NCBI RefSeq assembly: GCF_900185715.1
Contig: NZ_FYAS01000003.1
Coordinates: forward strand, 62,001-126,000
Reading direction: 5' to 3'
Source: Allobosea sp. CS1GBMeth4
GTDB lineage: Bacteria; Pseudomonadota; Alphaproteobacteria; Rhizobiales; Beijerinckiaceae
Length of the DNA: 64,000 nucleotides
Shown here: piece after piece, positions 14,782 through 24,529 of the stretch
Layout: every line of letters starts with the position of its first letter
Position numbering within the stretch: the first letter of the stretch is position 1
The notes under the pieces: model-generated
Told to the model about the DNA's origin: nothing
The model's input: the letters and a program-made list of their open reading frames with translations, nothing else
Database searches by the model: none
Translations under genes and position numbers: made by a program

Positions 14782-16030
14782 GCAGCAGTTTTCGCCTGAA
14801 ACGACCGAACTGTCGAGCAGGCCGGCCGGACCCTGGCTTTCGCTGGTCGGTCTCGGCGAGGACGGCCGGGCCGGTCTCTGCGCCGAGGCGCTGGCCGCGC
14901 TGGAGGGCGCCGAGATCGTCTTCGGCGGCGAGCGCCATCTCAAGCTGATCGGCGCCGTCCCGGGCGAGGCGCGGCCCTGGCCGCAGCCCTTCCGCAACGC
15001 GCTGCCGGCGATCCTGGCCGAGCGCGGCCGCGCCGTCTGCGTGCTCGCGACCAGCGACCCGTTCCATTATGGCATCGGCGCCGGGCTGACCAAGGCGGTC
15101 CCGGCGGCGGAGATGCGCGTCATCCCGCAGCTCTCCTCCTTCTCGATGGCCTGCACCCGCATGCGCTGGCCGCAGGAGGAATGCGGGCTGGTGTCGCTGC
15201 ACGGCCGGGCGCTGCAGCGGATCATCCCTTTTCTGCAGCCGGGAGCGCGGGTGCTGGCGCTGTCCTGGGACGATTCGACGCCGCTCGCCGTCGCCCAGCT
15301 GATGAGCGCGCGCGGCTTCGGCGAGAGCGCGATCACCGTGCTGGAATCGCTCGGCGGCCCGAACGAGCGCATTCGCGAGGCGCACGCCGATTCCTTCGCA
15401 CTCGACGGCATCGTGCCGCTCAACATGCTCGCGATCGAGGTCGTCGCCAGCCGCGACGCCCGCATCCTGCCGCTGGCGACCGGCCTGTCCGACGACTGGT
15501 TCGAGCATGACGGGCAGCTCACCAAGGCTGATATCCGCGCGATCACGCTCTCGGCCCTGGCGCCGCGGGCCGGGGAGCTGCTCTGGGACGTCGGGGCGGG
15601 CTCGGGCTCGGTCGGCATCGAATGGAGCCTGCGCCATCGCCACAACCGCGCCATCGCCTTCGAGGAACGGCCGGAGCGCGCCGCCCGCATCGCCCGCAAC
15701 CGTCTGGCCCTCGGCGCGCCGCCGCTGGAGGTCGTCGACGGCAAGGCGCCGGAGAGCTTCGCCGGCAAGCCGTCCCCGGACGCCGTGTTCATCGGCGGCG
15801 GGCTGACCGATCCCGGCGTCTTCGAAGCCGCCTTCGCGGCGCTGAAGCCGCGCGGTCGGCTGGTGGCGAACGCGGTGACGATCGAGGGCGAGGCCAGGCT
15901 CGCCGCGCTGTTCTCGGCCCATGGCGGGAATCTGCGCCGCATCGGCGTCTCGCATCTCGACCCGATCGGCACGATGCATGGCTGGCGCGCCGCGATGGCG
16001 GTGACGCAATGGCGGGTGGTGAAGCCGTGA
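14780..16030 (+). CDS. cobL: Precorrin-6B C5,15-methyltransferase (decarboxylating), CbiE-CbiT fusion
   Basis: A 416-residue bifunctional enzyme. The N-terminal CbiE-like tetrapyrrole methylase (about residues 15-210; LSLVGLGEDGRAGLCAEAL, CVLATSDPFHYGIGA) is fused to a CbiT-like Rossmann methyltransferase (about 230-415; LLWDVGAGSGSVGIEWSL). It methylates C5 and C15 and decarboxylates the C12 acetate to give precorrin-8X. The ATG at 14780 was chosen over two upstream ATGs because those lie inside the divergent cobK and add no conserved residues; GAGGA precedes it. A repeat-filled gap of 136 bases follows before cobE. Confidence 0.95.
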   Translation: MQQFSPETTELSSRPAGPWLSLVGLGEDGRAGLCAEALAALEGAEIVFGGERHLKLIGAVPGEARPWPQPFRNALPAILAERGRAVCVLATSDPFHYGIGAGLTKAVPAAEMRVIPQLSSFSMACTRMRWPQEECGLVSLHGRALQRIIPFLQPGARVLALSWDDSTPLAVAQLMSARGFGESAITVLESLGGPNERIREAHADSFALDGIVPLNMLAIEVVASRDARILPLATGLSDDWFEHDGQLTKADIRAITLSALAPRAGELLWDVGAGSGSVGIEWSLRHRHNRAIAFEERPERAARIARNRLALGAPPLEVVDGKAPESFAGKPSPDAVFIGGGLTDPGVFEAAFAALKPRGRLVANAVTIEGEARLAALFSAHGGNLRRIGVSHLDPIGTMHGWRAAMAVTQWRVVKP

Positions 16031-16047
16031 GGGTTGCCTCCCCTCCC

Positions 16048-16146
16048 CGTCATTCCGGGGCGCGGCAAAGCCGCGAGGCCGGAAGCCATGACCAAGGTCG
16101 CATTCATGGGTTCCGGGCTCAGGCCTGCGGCCTGCCCCGGAAAGAC
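16048..16146. repeat. Intergenic palindromic element, GTCATTCCGGGGC type
   Basis: CGTCATTCCGGGGCGCGGC at the left and GGCCTGCCCCGGAAAGACAG at the right form an imperfect inverted repeat. Inner hairpins GCGGCAAAGCCGC and CAGGCCTGCGGCCTG are also present. It fills the cobL-cobE gap and ends 20 bases before cobE. Confidence 0.65.
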
Positions 16147-16166
16147 AGCCGCGAGGAGAGTGACGG

Positions 16167-16553
16167 ATGACGACGATCGTCGTCGGCATCGGCCTGCGGC
16201 CCGGCACCTCCGAGGCGGATATCGAAGCCTGCCTGGCGCAGACGCTCGCCGCCGCCAACCTGCCCGGAGATGCGATCGGACGCCTCGCCACTCTGGCCTC
16301 GCGCCGCAACGAGCCGGGCCTTGCGGCCGTGGCACAGGCCCGTGAACTGACGCTCGTCGCCGTTCCCGACGAGGCGCTCGCCGGCTTCGAGGCCGCCTGC
16401 GCCACGCGCTCGACGCGGATATCCGGGCTCTACGGTGTCGGCTCGGTGGCGGAGGCGGCGGCGCTGGCCGCGGCCGGGCCGGGAGCAGAACTGATCCAGC
16501 CGCGCATCGCCACGGCCCGGGTCACCTGCGCGCTGGCGAGGAACCTCGGATGA
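16167..16553 (+). CDS. cobE: Cobalamin biosynthesis protein CobE (CbiG C-terminal domain family)
   Basis: A 128-residue protein matching the C-terminal domain of Cbi[21 protein letters not shown] at the N-terminus, a central [20 protein letters not shown], and [20 protein letters not shown] near the end. CobE is needed for aerobic B12 synthesis in P. denitrificans but its exact reaction is not settled. CbiG itself opens the delta-lactone in the anaerobic pathway. It has GGAGAG before the ATG and overlaps cobM by four bases (ATGA). Since no cobF is visible in this window, CobE is a gene to watch for the deacylation step. Confidence 0.88.
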   Translation: MTTIVVGIGLRPGTSEADIEACLAQTLAAANLPGDAIGRLATLASRRNEPGLAAVAQARELTLVAVPDEALAGFEAACATRSTRISGLYGVGSVAEAAALAAAGPGAELIQPRIATARVTCALARNLG

Positions 16554-17314
16554 CCGTGCATTTCATCGGCGCCGGCCCCGGCGCGGTCGATCTCATCACC
16601 TTGCGCGGACGCGAGCTGATCGGCGCCTGCCCGGTCTGTCTCTACGCCGGCTCGCTGATCCCCAGGGCGATGCTCGGCTGGTGCCCACCGGGCGCGCGCA
16701 TCGTCGACACTGCCCCGCTCGACCTCGACGCCATCATCGCCGAGATCGAGAGCGCGCACTCGCAGGGAAAGGACGTCGCGCGGCTGCATTCCGGCGACAT
16801 CTCGATCTGGAGCGCGACGGGAGAACAGATGCGCCGGCTGGATCGGCTCGGCATCCCCTACGAGATCACGCCGGGCGTGCCGGCCTTCGCTGCGGCCGCC
16901 GCCGCGCTGAAACGCGAGCTGACCCTGCCCGGCGTCGTGCAGTCGCTGGTGCTGACGCGCACCTCCGGCCGTGCCTCGGCCATGCCCGAAACGGAAAAGC
17001 TCGCGACCTTCGCGGCCTCGGGCGCGACGCTCGCCATCCATCTCTCGATCCATGTGATCGAGCAGGTCGTCGCCGAGCTGACGCCTTTCTACGGCGCCGG
17101 CTGCCCGGTCGCGATCGTTTTCCGCGCGTCATGGCCGGAGGAGCGCATCCTGCGCGGGCGGCTCGCCGACATCGCCGACAAGGTGCGGGCGGCGGAGCTC
17201 GAGCGCACGGCGCTGATCCTGGTCGGCCCGGCGCTGGCGAGCTCCGACTTCGGTGAAAGCGCGCTCTACTCGGCCGGCTACGACCGCCGCTTCCGGCCGG
17301 GGGGCGGGATCTGA
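16550..17314 (+). CDS. cobM: Precorrin-4 C(11)-methyltransferase
   Basis: A 254-residue SAM-dependent tetrapyrrole methylase that turns precorrin-4 into precorrin-5. It has the family start [37 protein letters not shown], the SAM loop [18 protein letters not shown] (about residues 82-99), [15 protein letters not shown], and [19 protein letters not shown]. Length is standard. The start overlaps the cobE stop. A 103-base gap with a degenerate repeat separates it from cobB. Confidence 0.95.
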   Translation: MTVHFIGAGPGAVDLITLRGRELIGACPVCLYAGSLIPRAMLGWCPPGARIVDTAPLDLDAIIAEIESAHSQGKDVARLHSGDISIWSATGEQMRRLDRLGIPYEITPGVPAFAAAAAALKRELTLPGVVQSLVLTRTSGRASAMPETEKLATFAASGATLAIHLSIHVIEQVVAELTPFYGAGCPVAIVFRASWPEERILRGRLADIADKVRAAELERTALILVGPALASSDFGESALYSAGYDRRFRPGGGI

Positions 17315-17325
17315 TGATCAGCCGC

Positions 17326-17402
17326 CACTGCGAGCGAAGCGCCCAGGAGAACTCGCTCGACGGCCCCTGGATTGCTTCGTCGGCTACTCCTCCTCGCGTT
17401 GA
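17326..17402. repeat. Degenerate intergenic element of the CATTGCGAG type
   Basis: CACTGCGAGCGAAGCGCCCAG at the left and CCCTGGATTGCTTCGTCGGC at the right match, with changes, the better-preserved copies at 27022 and 51461. It fills the cobM-cobB gap. Confidence 0.5.
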
Positions 17403-17417
17403 CGGGGAGGGCTGCCG

Positions 17418-18740
17418 ATGACAGCCCGCGGACTCCTCGTCGCCGCGCCGCGCTCCGGCTCAGGCAAGACCACGATCACCCTCGGCCTGCAGCGGGCGCT
17501 CGCCCGCCGCGGCTTCAGGGTGCGCGGGCTGAAATGCGGGCCTGACTATATCGATCCCGCCTTCCACGCCGCGGCGACGGCTGCGCCGAGCGCCAATCTC
17601 GACAGCTATGCGATGCCCGACGCGCTGCTTCGCCAGATCGCGAGCGAAGCGGCCGGGACCGCGGACATCGTGATCGCCGAGGGCTCGATGGGGCTGTTCG
17701 ACGGCGTGCCGGGTCCTGACGGCCATACCGGCGCCAGCGCCGACATCGCCGCCTTCATGGGATGGCCGGTCGCGCTCGTCGTCGACGTCTCCGGCCAGGC
17801 GCAGACGGCTGGAGCGGTGGCGCTCGGCTGCATGGCTTACGACCGGCGCATCCGCATCGCCGGCGTCATCCTCAACAAGGTGGCGAGCGAGCGCCATCGC
17901 CGGCTGGCGGCCGCCGGCATGGAGAAGATCGGCCTGCCGGTCCTCGGCGCGTTGCCGCGCGAAGCGAGCCTGATCCTGCCCGAGCGCCATCTCGGCCTGG
18001 TCCAGGCCGGCGAGACCGAGGACCTGCATCAGCGCCTCGATGCGCTGGCCGAGGCCGTCGCGGCGGCGGTCGATCTCGACGCCGTCATCGCAGCCGCCGG
18101 CGCTACTGATTTGCCGGCTTATGAACGGATGGCGACGGCGCTGCCGGCGCCCGGCAAGCGTCTCGCCATCGCCCGCGACGCCGCCTTCAGCTTCGTCTAT
18201 CCGCATGTCGAAGCCGGCTGGCGAGCGCTAGGGGCGAAGCTCGTGCCGTTCTCGCCGCTCGCCGACGAGCCGCCCCCGGAGAGCTGCGACGCCTGCTGGC
18301 TGCCCGGAGGCTATCCCGAACTGCATGCCGGCCGGCTCGCAGCCGCCTCGCGCTTCCTCGGCGGCCTGCGCGATTTCGCCCGGACGCGCCCCGTCCACGG
18401 CGAGTGCGGCGGCTATATGGTGCTGGGCAGAAGCCTGATCGACGCGGACGGCGTCCGCCATGCCATGGCCGGGCTGCTCTCGGTCGAAACCAGCTTCGCC
18501 AGGCGCCGGATGAATCTCGGCTATCGCAACGCCGTGCTCGCCTCGGACGGCGCGCTCGGCCGCGCCGGAGACCGCCTGAGCGGACACGAATTCCACTACG
18601 CCACGGTGGTTTCGCCGGGCGAGGACCCGCCCTTCGCCATGGTCACCGATCCGCATGGCGCGGCGCCCGCGCCAGCCGGCAGCCGAAGCGGCCTGGTTTC
18701 GGGCTCCTTCTTCCACGCGATCGCGGTGCGGGACAGATGA
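17418..18740 (+). CDS. cobB: Hydrogenobyrinic (cobyrinic) acid a,c-diamide synthase
   Basis: A 440-residue ATP- and glutamine-dependent amidotransferase that amidates the a and c acetate side chains before cobalt insertion. The N-terminal P-loop domain shows APRSGSGKTTITLGL (about residues 10-24) and CGPDYIDPAFHAA. The C-terminal glutaminase-type domain has CWLPGGYPELHAGRLA (about 293-308) and the nucleophile in PVHGECGGYMVLG (about 325-337). The product is the substrate of the CobN chelatase encoded upstream. A GGGGAGGG ribosome site precedes the ATG. The stop overlaps the bluB start. Confidence 0.95.
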   Translation: MTARGLLVAAPRSGSGKTTITLGLQRALARRGFRVRGLKCGPDYIDPAFHAAATAAPSANLDSYAMPDALLRQIASEAAGTADIVIAEGSMGLFDGVPGPDGHTGASADIAAFMGWPVALVVDVSGQAQTAGAVALGCMAYDRRIRIAGVILNKVASERHRRLAAAGMEKIGLPVLGALPREASLILPERHLGLVQAGETEDLHQRLDALAEAVAAAVDLDAVIAAAGATDLPAYERMATALPAPGKRLAIARDAAFSFVYPHVEAGWRALGAKLVPFSPLADEPPPESCDACWLPGGYPELHAGRLAAASRFLGGLRDFARTRPVHGECGGYMVLGRSLIDADGVRHAMAGLLSVETSFARRRMNLGYRNAVLASDGALGRAGDRLSGHEFHYATVVSPGEDPPFAMVTDPHGAAPAPAGSRSGLVSGSFFHAIAVRDR

Positions 18741-19399
18741 GCCGCTCGCCGACCTCAGGCCGGGACCGACCGGTGCCCCCTGTCTTCGGCGACGGCTTCC
18801 GCGACACGCTCGCCGAGCTGATCGCCTGGCGCCGCGACGTCCGGTGCTTTCGCCGCGAGCCGGTGCCGGAGACGCTGCTGGCGACCCTGCTCGATCTGAT
18901 GCGGCTTGCGCCCTCCGTCGGCCATTCGCAGCCCTGGCGCTGGCTGAGGATCGACGATCCCGATCAGCGCCTCGCGGTGCAGGCGAGCTTTTCCCGCTGC
19001 AATGCAGACGCCCTGGCCGAATACGAGGGCGAGCGGGCCGCGCTCTATGCCCGGCTCAAGCTCGAAGGTCTGCGCGAGGCGCCGGTGCAGTTCGCCGTAT
19101 TCTGCGATCATGGCACGGCACAGGGCCACGGCCTCGGCCGACGGACCATGCCGGAGATGCTCGACTATTCGGTGGTGGCGGCGATCACGCAGTTCTGGCT
19201 CGCCGCCCGCGCGCATGGGCTCGGCGTAGGCTGGGTCTCGATCCTCGATCCGGCCGAGATCGCCGCGATCACCGGCGCAGCGCCGGAATGGAAGCTGATC
19301 GGCTATCTCTGCCTCGGCTATCCCGAGGAGGAGCACGACATTCCCGAACTCGTGCGTGCCGGCTGGGAAGGCGATCCGCGGCTGGCCGGACGGAGCTAG
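18737..19399 (+). CDS. bluB: 5,6-Dimethylbenzimidazole synthase
   Basis: A 220-residue flavin-destroying enzyme of the nitroreductase fold, which fragments reduced FMN with O2 to make the lower ligand DMB. It starts at the ATG overlapping the cobB stop. Motifs are RRDVRCFRREPVPE (about residues 32-45, FMN phosphate contact), MRLAPSVGHSQPWRW (about 55-69), and GVGWVSILDP near the C-terminus. Its presence shows the organism can make true cobalamin with oxygen, in line with the aerobic cob genes. It is the last gene of the plus-strand run and ends facing the MFS gene. Confidence 0.94.
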   Translation: MSRSPTSGRDRPVPPVFGDGFRDTLAELIAWRRDVRCFRREPVPETLLATLLDLMRLAPSVGHSQPWRWLRIDDPDQRLAVQASFSRCNADALAEYEGERAALYARLKLEGLREAPVQFAVFCDHGTAQGHGLGRRTMPEMLDYSVVAAITQFWLAARAHGLGVGWVSILDPAEIAAITGAAPEWKLIGYLCLGYPEEEHDIPELVRAGWEGDPRLAGRS

Positions 19400-19412
19400 A
19401 GACCATTTTACC

Positions 19413-19435
19413 GATCAGATTGATTCAATCTGATC
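19413..19435. terminator. Perfect 23-bp palindrome between convergent bluB and the MFS gene
   Basis: GATCAGATTGA and TCAATCTGATC pair perfectly around one central T. It sits 14 bases after the bluB stop and 11 bases after the MFS stop on the other strand. TTTTA precedes it, giving a short A/T tract for minus-strand transcripts. A bidirectional terminator is plausible; a protein site is the alternative. Confidence 0.5.
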
Positions 19436-19445
19436 CGATCCGGCT

Positions 19446-20687
19446 CTAGGCCGACCGGCGGAGCGCGCCGCGCAGTGCGAGCGCCGTCGCGGTCGCCAGC
19501 AGCGCCGCCGTGCCGACCAGCCATGCCGCCGCCGGCCAGCCGAACGCCTCGATGATGCCTCCGACCGCCACCGGCCCGGCCACCTGGCCGAGATTGCTGC
19601 CCTGCATGAGCAGGCCGACGACGACCGGAGTCAGCGCCGCCGCCGGCGCCAGGACCGGCGCCGAAGCGAGCAGGGTCGCCGGGATCAGCCCGCCGACCAG
19701 CGAGAACAGCAGGCAGAGCAGATAGGTCGCGGCGTCCGGCAGCAGGCCGAGGAAGATGCCGACGGCCGAGAGCCCCATGACCAGATTCGCGCTGACGATC
19801 AGGCCCGGCCGCGAGACGCCGCGCGCCAGCAGCAGACCGGCCACGAGGTTGCCGATGATGTTGACGGCGCCGGCGAGCGCGCTGAGCTGGCCCGCGCTGG
19901 TGAAGGAGGCCTGCATGCGCTGCATCAGCAGCACCGGCAGGAAGCTGAACAGGGCGAAGAACATCAGCGCGTAGAGCACGAAGCAGAGCGCCAGCAACTG
20001 CGGACCGCGCGCCGAGAGCACGGTGCCGGCGTCCTCCGCAAGCCGGCCGGGAGACGGCCGGCGGCCGGCTTCGACCACGGGCACGGTCAGCGCGGCCAGC
20101 GCCATCGCCGCGACGGCGAGGCCGCCCGTGACCTGCCAGACGACGCGCCAATCGGCGAACCATGGCCCGGCGAGCATGGCGAGCGCCATGCCGGCCGGCA
20201 TGAAGCAGCTCCACAGCGCCATGGCGATGTCGCGGCGCGCGGCACTGGCGACGCGCTGCAGGATCGCCGGCCCGGCGACGACGATCAGCAGGAAGCCGAG
20301 GCCCTCGACCACACGCGAGGCCAGCAGCAGCGGAAAGCCCGGCGCAGCCGCACCGAGGAAGGAGCCGACGCCGGCCGCCAGCAGGCCGAGCAGGAGGACG
20401 CGGCGCGCGCCGACGCCGACGGCGACCGTGCCGGCCGGGATGCCGCCGAGCATGCCGAGCACGGCGAAGATCGAGGCGAGCCAGCCGAGCGTCGCGAGAT
20501 CGAGCCCGAACTCGGCCTGCAGCAAGGGCATCGCGATCGGCGCCTTGCCGACCTGCAGCGCGGCGACGATCCCCGCCGCCACGACGACGCCCACGGCGAG
20601 CCAGTCGGTTCGGGGCCGGGGCGAGTTTGCTCCGATGCCGAGCTGGGCATCCGGAGCGGAGGAGGCGGAATCCTGGCGATCGAGCAT
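19446..20687 (-). CDS. MFS transporter (CynX/NimT-like)
   Basis: A 413-residue inner-membrane protein with about twelve hydrophobic segments, starting at about residue 30 (WLAVGVVVAAGIVAALQVGK). The family region MPLLQAEFGLDLATLGWLAS follows, then the loop 2-3 stretch GIPAGTVAVGVGARRVLLLG in place of the classical GxxxDRxGRR motif. The second half repeats the pattern. This resembles MFS carriers of the CynX/NimT group (cyanate, nitroimidazole or drug efflux). Substrate unknown. The divergent LysR gene begins 97 bases away and probably controls it. The first 28 residues are polar and cytoplasmic. Confidence 0.85.
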   Translation of the reverse strand: MLDRQDSASSAPDAQLGIGANSPRPRTDWLAVGVVVAAGIVAALQVGKAPIAMPLLQAEFGLDLATLGWLASIFAVLGMLGGIPAGTVAVGVGARRVLLLGLLAAGVGSFLGAAAPGFPLLLASRVVEGLGFLLIVVAGPAILQRVASAARRDIAMALWSCFMPAGMALAMLAGPWFADWRVVWQVTGGLAVAAMALAALTVPVVEAGRRPSPGRLAEDAGTVLSARGPQLLALCFVLYALMFFALFSFLPVLLMQRMQASFTSAGQLSALAGAVNIIGNLVAGLLLARGVSRPGLIVSANLVMGLSAVGIFLGLLPDAATYLLCLLFSLVGGLIPATLLASAPVLAPAAALTPVVVGLLMQGSNLGQVAGPVAVGGIIEAFGWPAAAWLVGTAALLATATALALRGALRRSA

Positions 20688-20783
20688 GAGACGTCCCGTG
20701 GCTATGTGCCGTGTCGAGATGGGGGCTCGGCACGATCGCTGGAACTGAGATAATTTGCATCGAGTCGATCAAGGAAACCGATC

Positions 20784-21695
20784 ATGCTCGATGCCCTCAC
20801 GCTCGATCAGATGCGCGTCTTCCTCGCCGTGGCCGAGGCGGGCAGCTTCCGTGCCGCCGCGGTGCGGCTGTCGCGGGTGCAGTCGGCGGTGAGCCACGCC
20901 ATCGCCAATCTCGAGGCCGAGCTCGGCATCGCGCTGTTCGATCGGAGCGGCCACCGCCCGGCACTGACGCCGGAAGGGCAGGCGGTGCTCGCCAACATGC
21001 GCGAGATCCTGCTGCGCGTCGGCGCCTTGCGGGCACGTGCCCGCGGGCTCGGCGAGGGTGTCGAGATCGAGCTCGCCCTGACGATCGACGTGCTCTTCCC
21101 GCTGCCGCTCATCGGCGCGGCTCTCGCCGAGGTCCGCGCGCGCTATCCCTCGGTGTCGATCCGGGTCGCGGTCGAGCCGCTGGGCGGGCCGATCGCCGCG
21201 CTGCTGGCGCGGCGCAGCGCGCTGGCAATCACCGTCGGCGAGGATTTCCGCGATCCGCGCATCGCCGTCGAGGCGCTGATGGGCGTCGAGATGATCGCGG
21301 TCGTGGCGCCCGCCCATCCGCTCGCCAGGGCGGGAGATGGCGGAACGCTGACCCGCTCCGAGCTCGCCGAGCATCTGCAGATCGTCCAGATCGACCCGAC
21401 GCCGCTTTCGGGCCAGCGCGATTTCGGCGTGCTCTCGCCGCAGACCTGCCGCGTCACCGGGCAGGACAGCAAGCATGCGATGATCCTGGCCGGGCTCGGC
21501 TGGGGCCGGCTGCCGCGCTGGCTGATCGAGCGTGACCTGGCCGAGGGCAGGCTGGTCAGGCTCGCGACCAGGGCGCTCGGCCGCCGCGCGCAGTTGCCGG
21601 CCGAGACCTATCTCGCCCACCGCCTCGACGAGGCGATGGGCCCGGCCGCGCGCGCCTTCGCCGAAGCGCTGCGGCGGCTCTGTGCGGAGGATTAG
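20784..21695 (+). CDS. LysR-family transcriptional regulator
   Basis: A 303-residue LTTR. The N-terminal winged helix-turn-helix reads [20 protein letters not shown] then [20 protein letters not shown] (residues 8-50), the standard LysR pattern, and the effector domain starts about residue 90. GGAAACC precedes the ATG. It is transcribed away from the MFS gene, the classical arrangement of an LTTR and its target. The 96-base gap contains ATAATTTGCAT and the short palindrome ATCGAGTCGAT (20759-20769), the only candidate operator I see. The ligand is unknown. Confidence 0.9.
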   Translation: MLDALTLDQMRVFLAVAEAGSFRAAAVRLSRVQSAVSHAIANLEAELGIALFDRSGHRPALTPEGQAVLANMREILLRVGALRARARGLGEGVEIELALTIDVLFPLPLIGAALAEVRARYPSVSIRVAVEPLGGPIAALLARRSALAITVGEDFRDPRIAVEALMGVEMIAVVAPAHPLARAGDGGTLTRSELAEHLQIVQIDPTPLSGQRDFGVLSPQTCRVTGQDSKHAMILAGLGWGRLPRWLIERDLAEGRLVRLATRALGRRAQLPAETYLAHRLDEAMGPAARAFAEALRRLCAED

Positions 21696-22345
21696 AGCGC
21701 GACCTTGAACGGCGCTTCGGTCCTGCTCTTGATCTCGTCGAGCGAGACGCCCTCGGCGAGCTCGATCAGCGTCATGCCGCCGCCGTTCTCGTCGATCGCG
21801 AAGACGCCGAGATCCGTGATCACCATATCGACGACGCCGGCGCCGGTGAGCGGCAGATCGCACTTCTTGAGCAGCTTCGGCGATTCCGAGCCGTCCTTGT
21901 TCTTGGCGACGTGCTCCATCACCACGACGACCTTCTTGACGCCGGCGACGAGGTCCATGGCGCCGCCCATGCCCTTCACCATCTTGCCGGGGATCATCCA
22001 GTTGGCGAGGTCGCCATTCTCCGCCACCTGCATGGCGCCGAGGATGGAGAGATCGATATGGCCGCCGCGGATCATGCCGAAGGAATCCGACGAGGAGAAA
22101 TAGCTCGTCGTCGGCAATTCGGTGATGGTCTGCTTGCCGGCATTGATCAGGTCCGGGTCCTCCTCGCCCTCATAGGGGAAGGGCCCCATGCCGAGCATGC
22201 CGTTCTCCGACTGGAGCTGCACGCTCATGCCGGCGGGGATGTAGTTCGAGACGAGCGTCGGGATGCCGATGCCGAGATTGACGTAGAAGCCGTCCTTCAG
22301 CTCCTTGGCGGCGCGAGCGGCGATCTGTTCACGGGTCCAGGCCAT
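21692..22345 (-). CDS. scoB: 3-Oxoacid CoA-transferase subunit B
   Basis: A 217-residue beta subunit of a family I CoA-transferase, which moves CoA from succinyl-CoA to a 3-oxoacid such as acetoacetate. It shows [18 protein letters not shown] (about residues 19-36) and the catalytic glutamate in [12 protein letters not shown] (about 46-57), then [20 protein letters not shown]. Subunit A lies just upstream, 16 bases away, in the same operon. Its stop overlaps the LysR stop on the opposite strand. SCOT-type ketone-body use is the best guess; 3-oxoadipate CoA-transferase (PcaJ) is a relative that cannot be excluded by eye. Confidence 0.88.
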   Translation of the reverse strand: MAWTREQIAARAAKELKDGFYVNLGIGIPTLVSNYIPAGMSVQLQSENGMLGMGPFPYEGEEDPDLINAGKQTITELPTTSYFSSSDSFGMIRGGHIDLSILGAMQVAENGDLANWMIPGKMVKGMGGAMDLVAGVKKVVVVMEHVAKNKDGSESPKLLKKCDLPLTGAGVVDMVITDLGVFAIDENGGGMTLIELAEGVSLDEIKSRTEAPFKVAL

Positions 22346-22361
22346 GTGCGTGATCTCCTTC

Positions 22362-23069
22362 TCAGGCCGTTTCGCGCTTGCGCGTGGTGCGCTGCTCGAT
22401 GCGCTTCACCGGATTGGCGACGTGCACGATGCGCTTCACGAAGATGCCGGGCGTGTGGATATGGTCGGGATCGATCTCGCCGGCCGGCACCAGATGCTCG
22501 ACCTCGGCGACCGTGAAGCGGGAGGCGGTCGCCATCATCGGATTGAAGTTGCGGGCCGTCTTCCGGTAGACGAGGTTGCCCTCGGTATCGCCCTTCCAGG
22601 CGTGGACGATCGAGATGTCGGCGAAGAGGCCGCGCTCCATGATGTAGCGCTCGCCGTCGAACTCGCGCTCCTCCTTGCCCTCGGCGATCAGCGTGCCGAC
22701 GCCGGTCTTGGTGAAGAAGGCCGGGATGCCGGCGCCGCCGGCGCGGATGCGCTCGGCCAGCGTGCCCTGCGGGTTGAACTCGAGTTCGAGCTGGCCGGAG
22801 AGGTACTGCTCGGCGAAGAGCTTGTTCTCGCCGACATAGGAGCTGATCATCTTCCTGATCTGGCGGGTCTCGAGCAGGACCCCGAGGCCGGCACCGTCGA
22901 CGCCGGCATTGTTGGAGATGAAGGTCAGGTCCTTCGCCCCGGATTCGCGGATCGCCTCGATCAGCGTATCGGGAATGCCGCAGAGGCCGAAGCCGCCGGC
23001 CATGATGGTCATGCCGTCCTTGACGACGCCGGCGAGCGCCGCCCTGGCGTCGGGATAAACCTTCTTCAT
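22362..23069 (-). CDS. scoA: 3-Oxoacid CoA-transferase subunit A
   Basis: A 235-residue alpha subunit, starting [20 protein letters not shown]. The hallmark glycine-rich [13 protein letters not shown] (about residues 23-35) and [21 protein letters not shown] follow, with an [20 protein letters not shown] stretch typical of SCOT/AtoD/PcaI subunits. The start at 23067-23069 was preferred to an ATG 16 codons upstream since family members begin at this methionine. It is the first gene of the scoA-scoB pair. TTGCAA about 80 bases upstream could be a -35 box, but no convincing -10 is seen. Confidence 0.88.
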   Translation of the reverse strand: MKKVYPDARAALAGVVKDGMTIMAGGFGLCGIPDTLIEAIRESGAKDLTFISNNAGVDGAGLGVLLETRQIRKMISSYVGENKLFAEQYLSGQLELEFNPQGTLAERIRAGGAGIPAFFTKTGVGTLIAEGKEEREFDGERYIMERGLFADISIVHAWKGDTEGNLVYRKTARNFNPMMATASRFTVAEVEHLVPAGEIDPDHIHTPGIFVKRIVHVANPVKRIEQRTTRKRETA

Positions 23070-23217
23070 CGGGATGCCTTCGTCGCTGGAATTCGGTGAG
23101 GGAGAGCCCGGGAACAACTAGCCGAGCCCATGGTGCGGTTGCAACATGCCGACGCGCCCGCCGTCGCAGCGATGCAGCGCCTCGCGCCGGCCGAGACATG
23201 ACAGCGCGGGCCGGCCG

Positions 23218-24525
23218 ATGCTACCAAGCTGGCGTCCCGCATCCGGAGCCAAGCCCTTGCCCGCCTCCCGCTCCATCCTGCTGATCATCGGCGGCGGCAT
23301 CGCCGCCTACAAGTGCCTGGAACTGATCCGGCGCCTGAAGGACCACGGCATCGCCTGCCGCTGCATCCTGACCAGGGCGGGCGAGCAGTTCGTCACGCCG
23401 CTCGCCGTCTCCTCGCTCGCCGGCGAGAAATGCTTCACCGACCTGTTCTCGCTGACCGACGAGGCCGATATCGGCCACATCGCCCTGTCGCGCTCTACTG
23501 ACCTCGTGGTCGTGGCGCCCGCCACCGCCGACCTGATCGCCAAGATGGCGAACGGCCATGCCGACGATCTGGCGTCTACAGCGCTGCTGGCGACGGATAA
23601 ACGCATCCTGATCGCCCCGGCGATGAATCCGAGGATGTGGGAGCATCCGGCGACGCGCCGCAACATGGCGACGCTGCAGAAGGACGGCGTCCTCGTCGTC
23701 GGCCCCAATTCAGGCGCCATGGCCGAGCGCGGCGAAAGCGGCCCCGGCCGCATGGCCGAGCCGCACGAGATCCTGGCCGCGATCGAACTGGCCCTCGCCG
23801 GCGAAGCCCGCCATCTTCCCTCGATCGGCTTCCTCGGCCGGCTGCCCGGCGGCGCCGCCACGGGGCCGGGGCCGCTCGCCGGCAAGCGCGTGCTGGTCAC
23901 CTCCGGCCCGACGCACGAGCCGATCGATCCGGTGCGCTACATCGCCAACCGGTCCTCCGGCAAGCAGGGCCACGCCATCGCCGCCGCCGCCGCCGCGGCG
24001 GGCGCGGAGGTGACGCTGGTCTCCGGCCCTGTCTCCCTTCCCGATCCGGACGGGGTCTCCACCATCCATGTCGAGAGCGCCCGCGACATGCTGGCCGCGA
24101 CGGAAGCGGCCCTGCCGGCCGATATCGCGATCTTCGCCGCCGCCGTCGCCGACTGGCGCACCGCCGACGCGGTCGGCCAGAAGATGAAGAAGGGCGGAGG
24201 CGGCCCGCCCCACCTCGCCCTGGTCGAGAATCCCGACATCCTCGCCACCATCGCCGCACGCGAGATCGACCGCCCGACCCTCGTCGTCGGCTTCGCCGCC
24301 GAAACCCAGAACGTCGTCGACTATGCCCGCGCCAAGCTGGCCAAGAAGGGCTGCGACCTGATCGTCGCCAACGATGTCGGCGGCACCGGCGTGATGGGCG
24401 GCGACGCCAACACCGTTCACCTGGTCAGCGCCGAGGCCGTCGAGACCTGGCCGACCCTGCCCAAGGCGGAGGTGGCGGCACGGCTGGTCGCGCATTTCGC
24501 CGAGCTGCTGGCGCAGAAGGGCTGA
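23218..24525 (+). CDS. coaBC: Bifunctional phosphopantothenoylcysteine decarboxylase / phosphopantothenate-cysteine ligase
   Basis: A 435-residue cytoplasmic CoA-biosynthesis enzyme. The N-terminal flavoprotein CoaC domain shows [20 protein letters not shown], a His in [20 protein letters not shown], and [16 protein letters not shown] with the conserved asparagine. The C-terminal CoaB domain has [20 protein letters not shown] and [13 protein letters not shown]. The ATG at 23218 is one choice; an in-frame TTG at 23257 gives [20 protein letters not shown], closer to the usual start, so the first 13 residues are doubtful. dut follows after four bases, a common coaBC-dut pairing in alphaproteobacteria. 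Confidence 0.95.
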   Translation: MLPSWRPASGAKPLPASRSILLIIGGGIAAYKCLELIRRLKDHGIACRCILTRAGEQFVTPLAVSSLAGEKCFTDLFSLTDEADIGHIALSRSTDLVVVAPATADLIAKMANGHADDLASTALLATDKRILIAPAMNPRMWEHPATRRNMATLQKDGVLVVGPNSGAMAERGESGPGRMAEPHEILAAIELALAGEARHLPSIGFLGRLPGGAATGPGPLAGKRVLVTSGPTHEPIDPVRYIANRSSGKQGHAIAAAAAAAGAEVTLVSGPVSLPDPDGVSTIHVESARDMLAATEAALPADIAIFAAAVADWRTADAVGQKMKKGGGGPPHLALVENPDILATIAAREIDRPTLVVGFAAETQNVVDYARAKLAKKGCDLIVANDVGGTGVMGGDANTVHLVSAEAVETWPTLPKAEVAARLVAHFAELLAQKG

Positions 24526-24529
24526 GACG

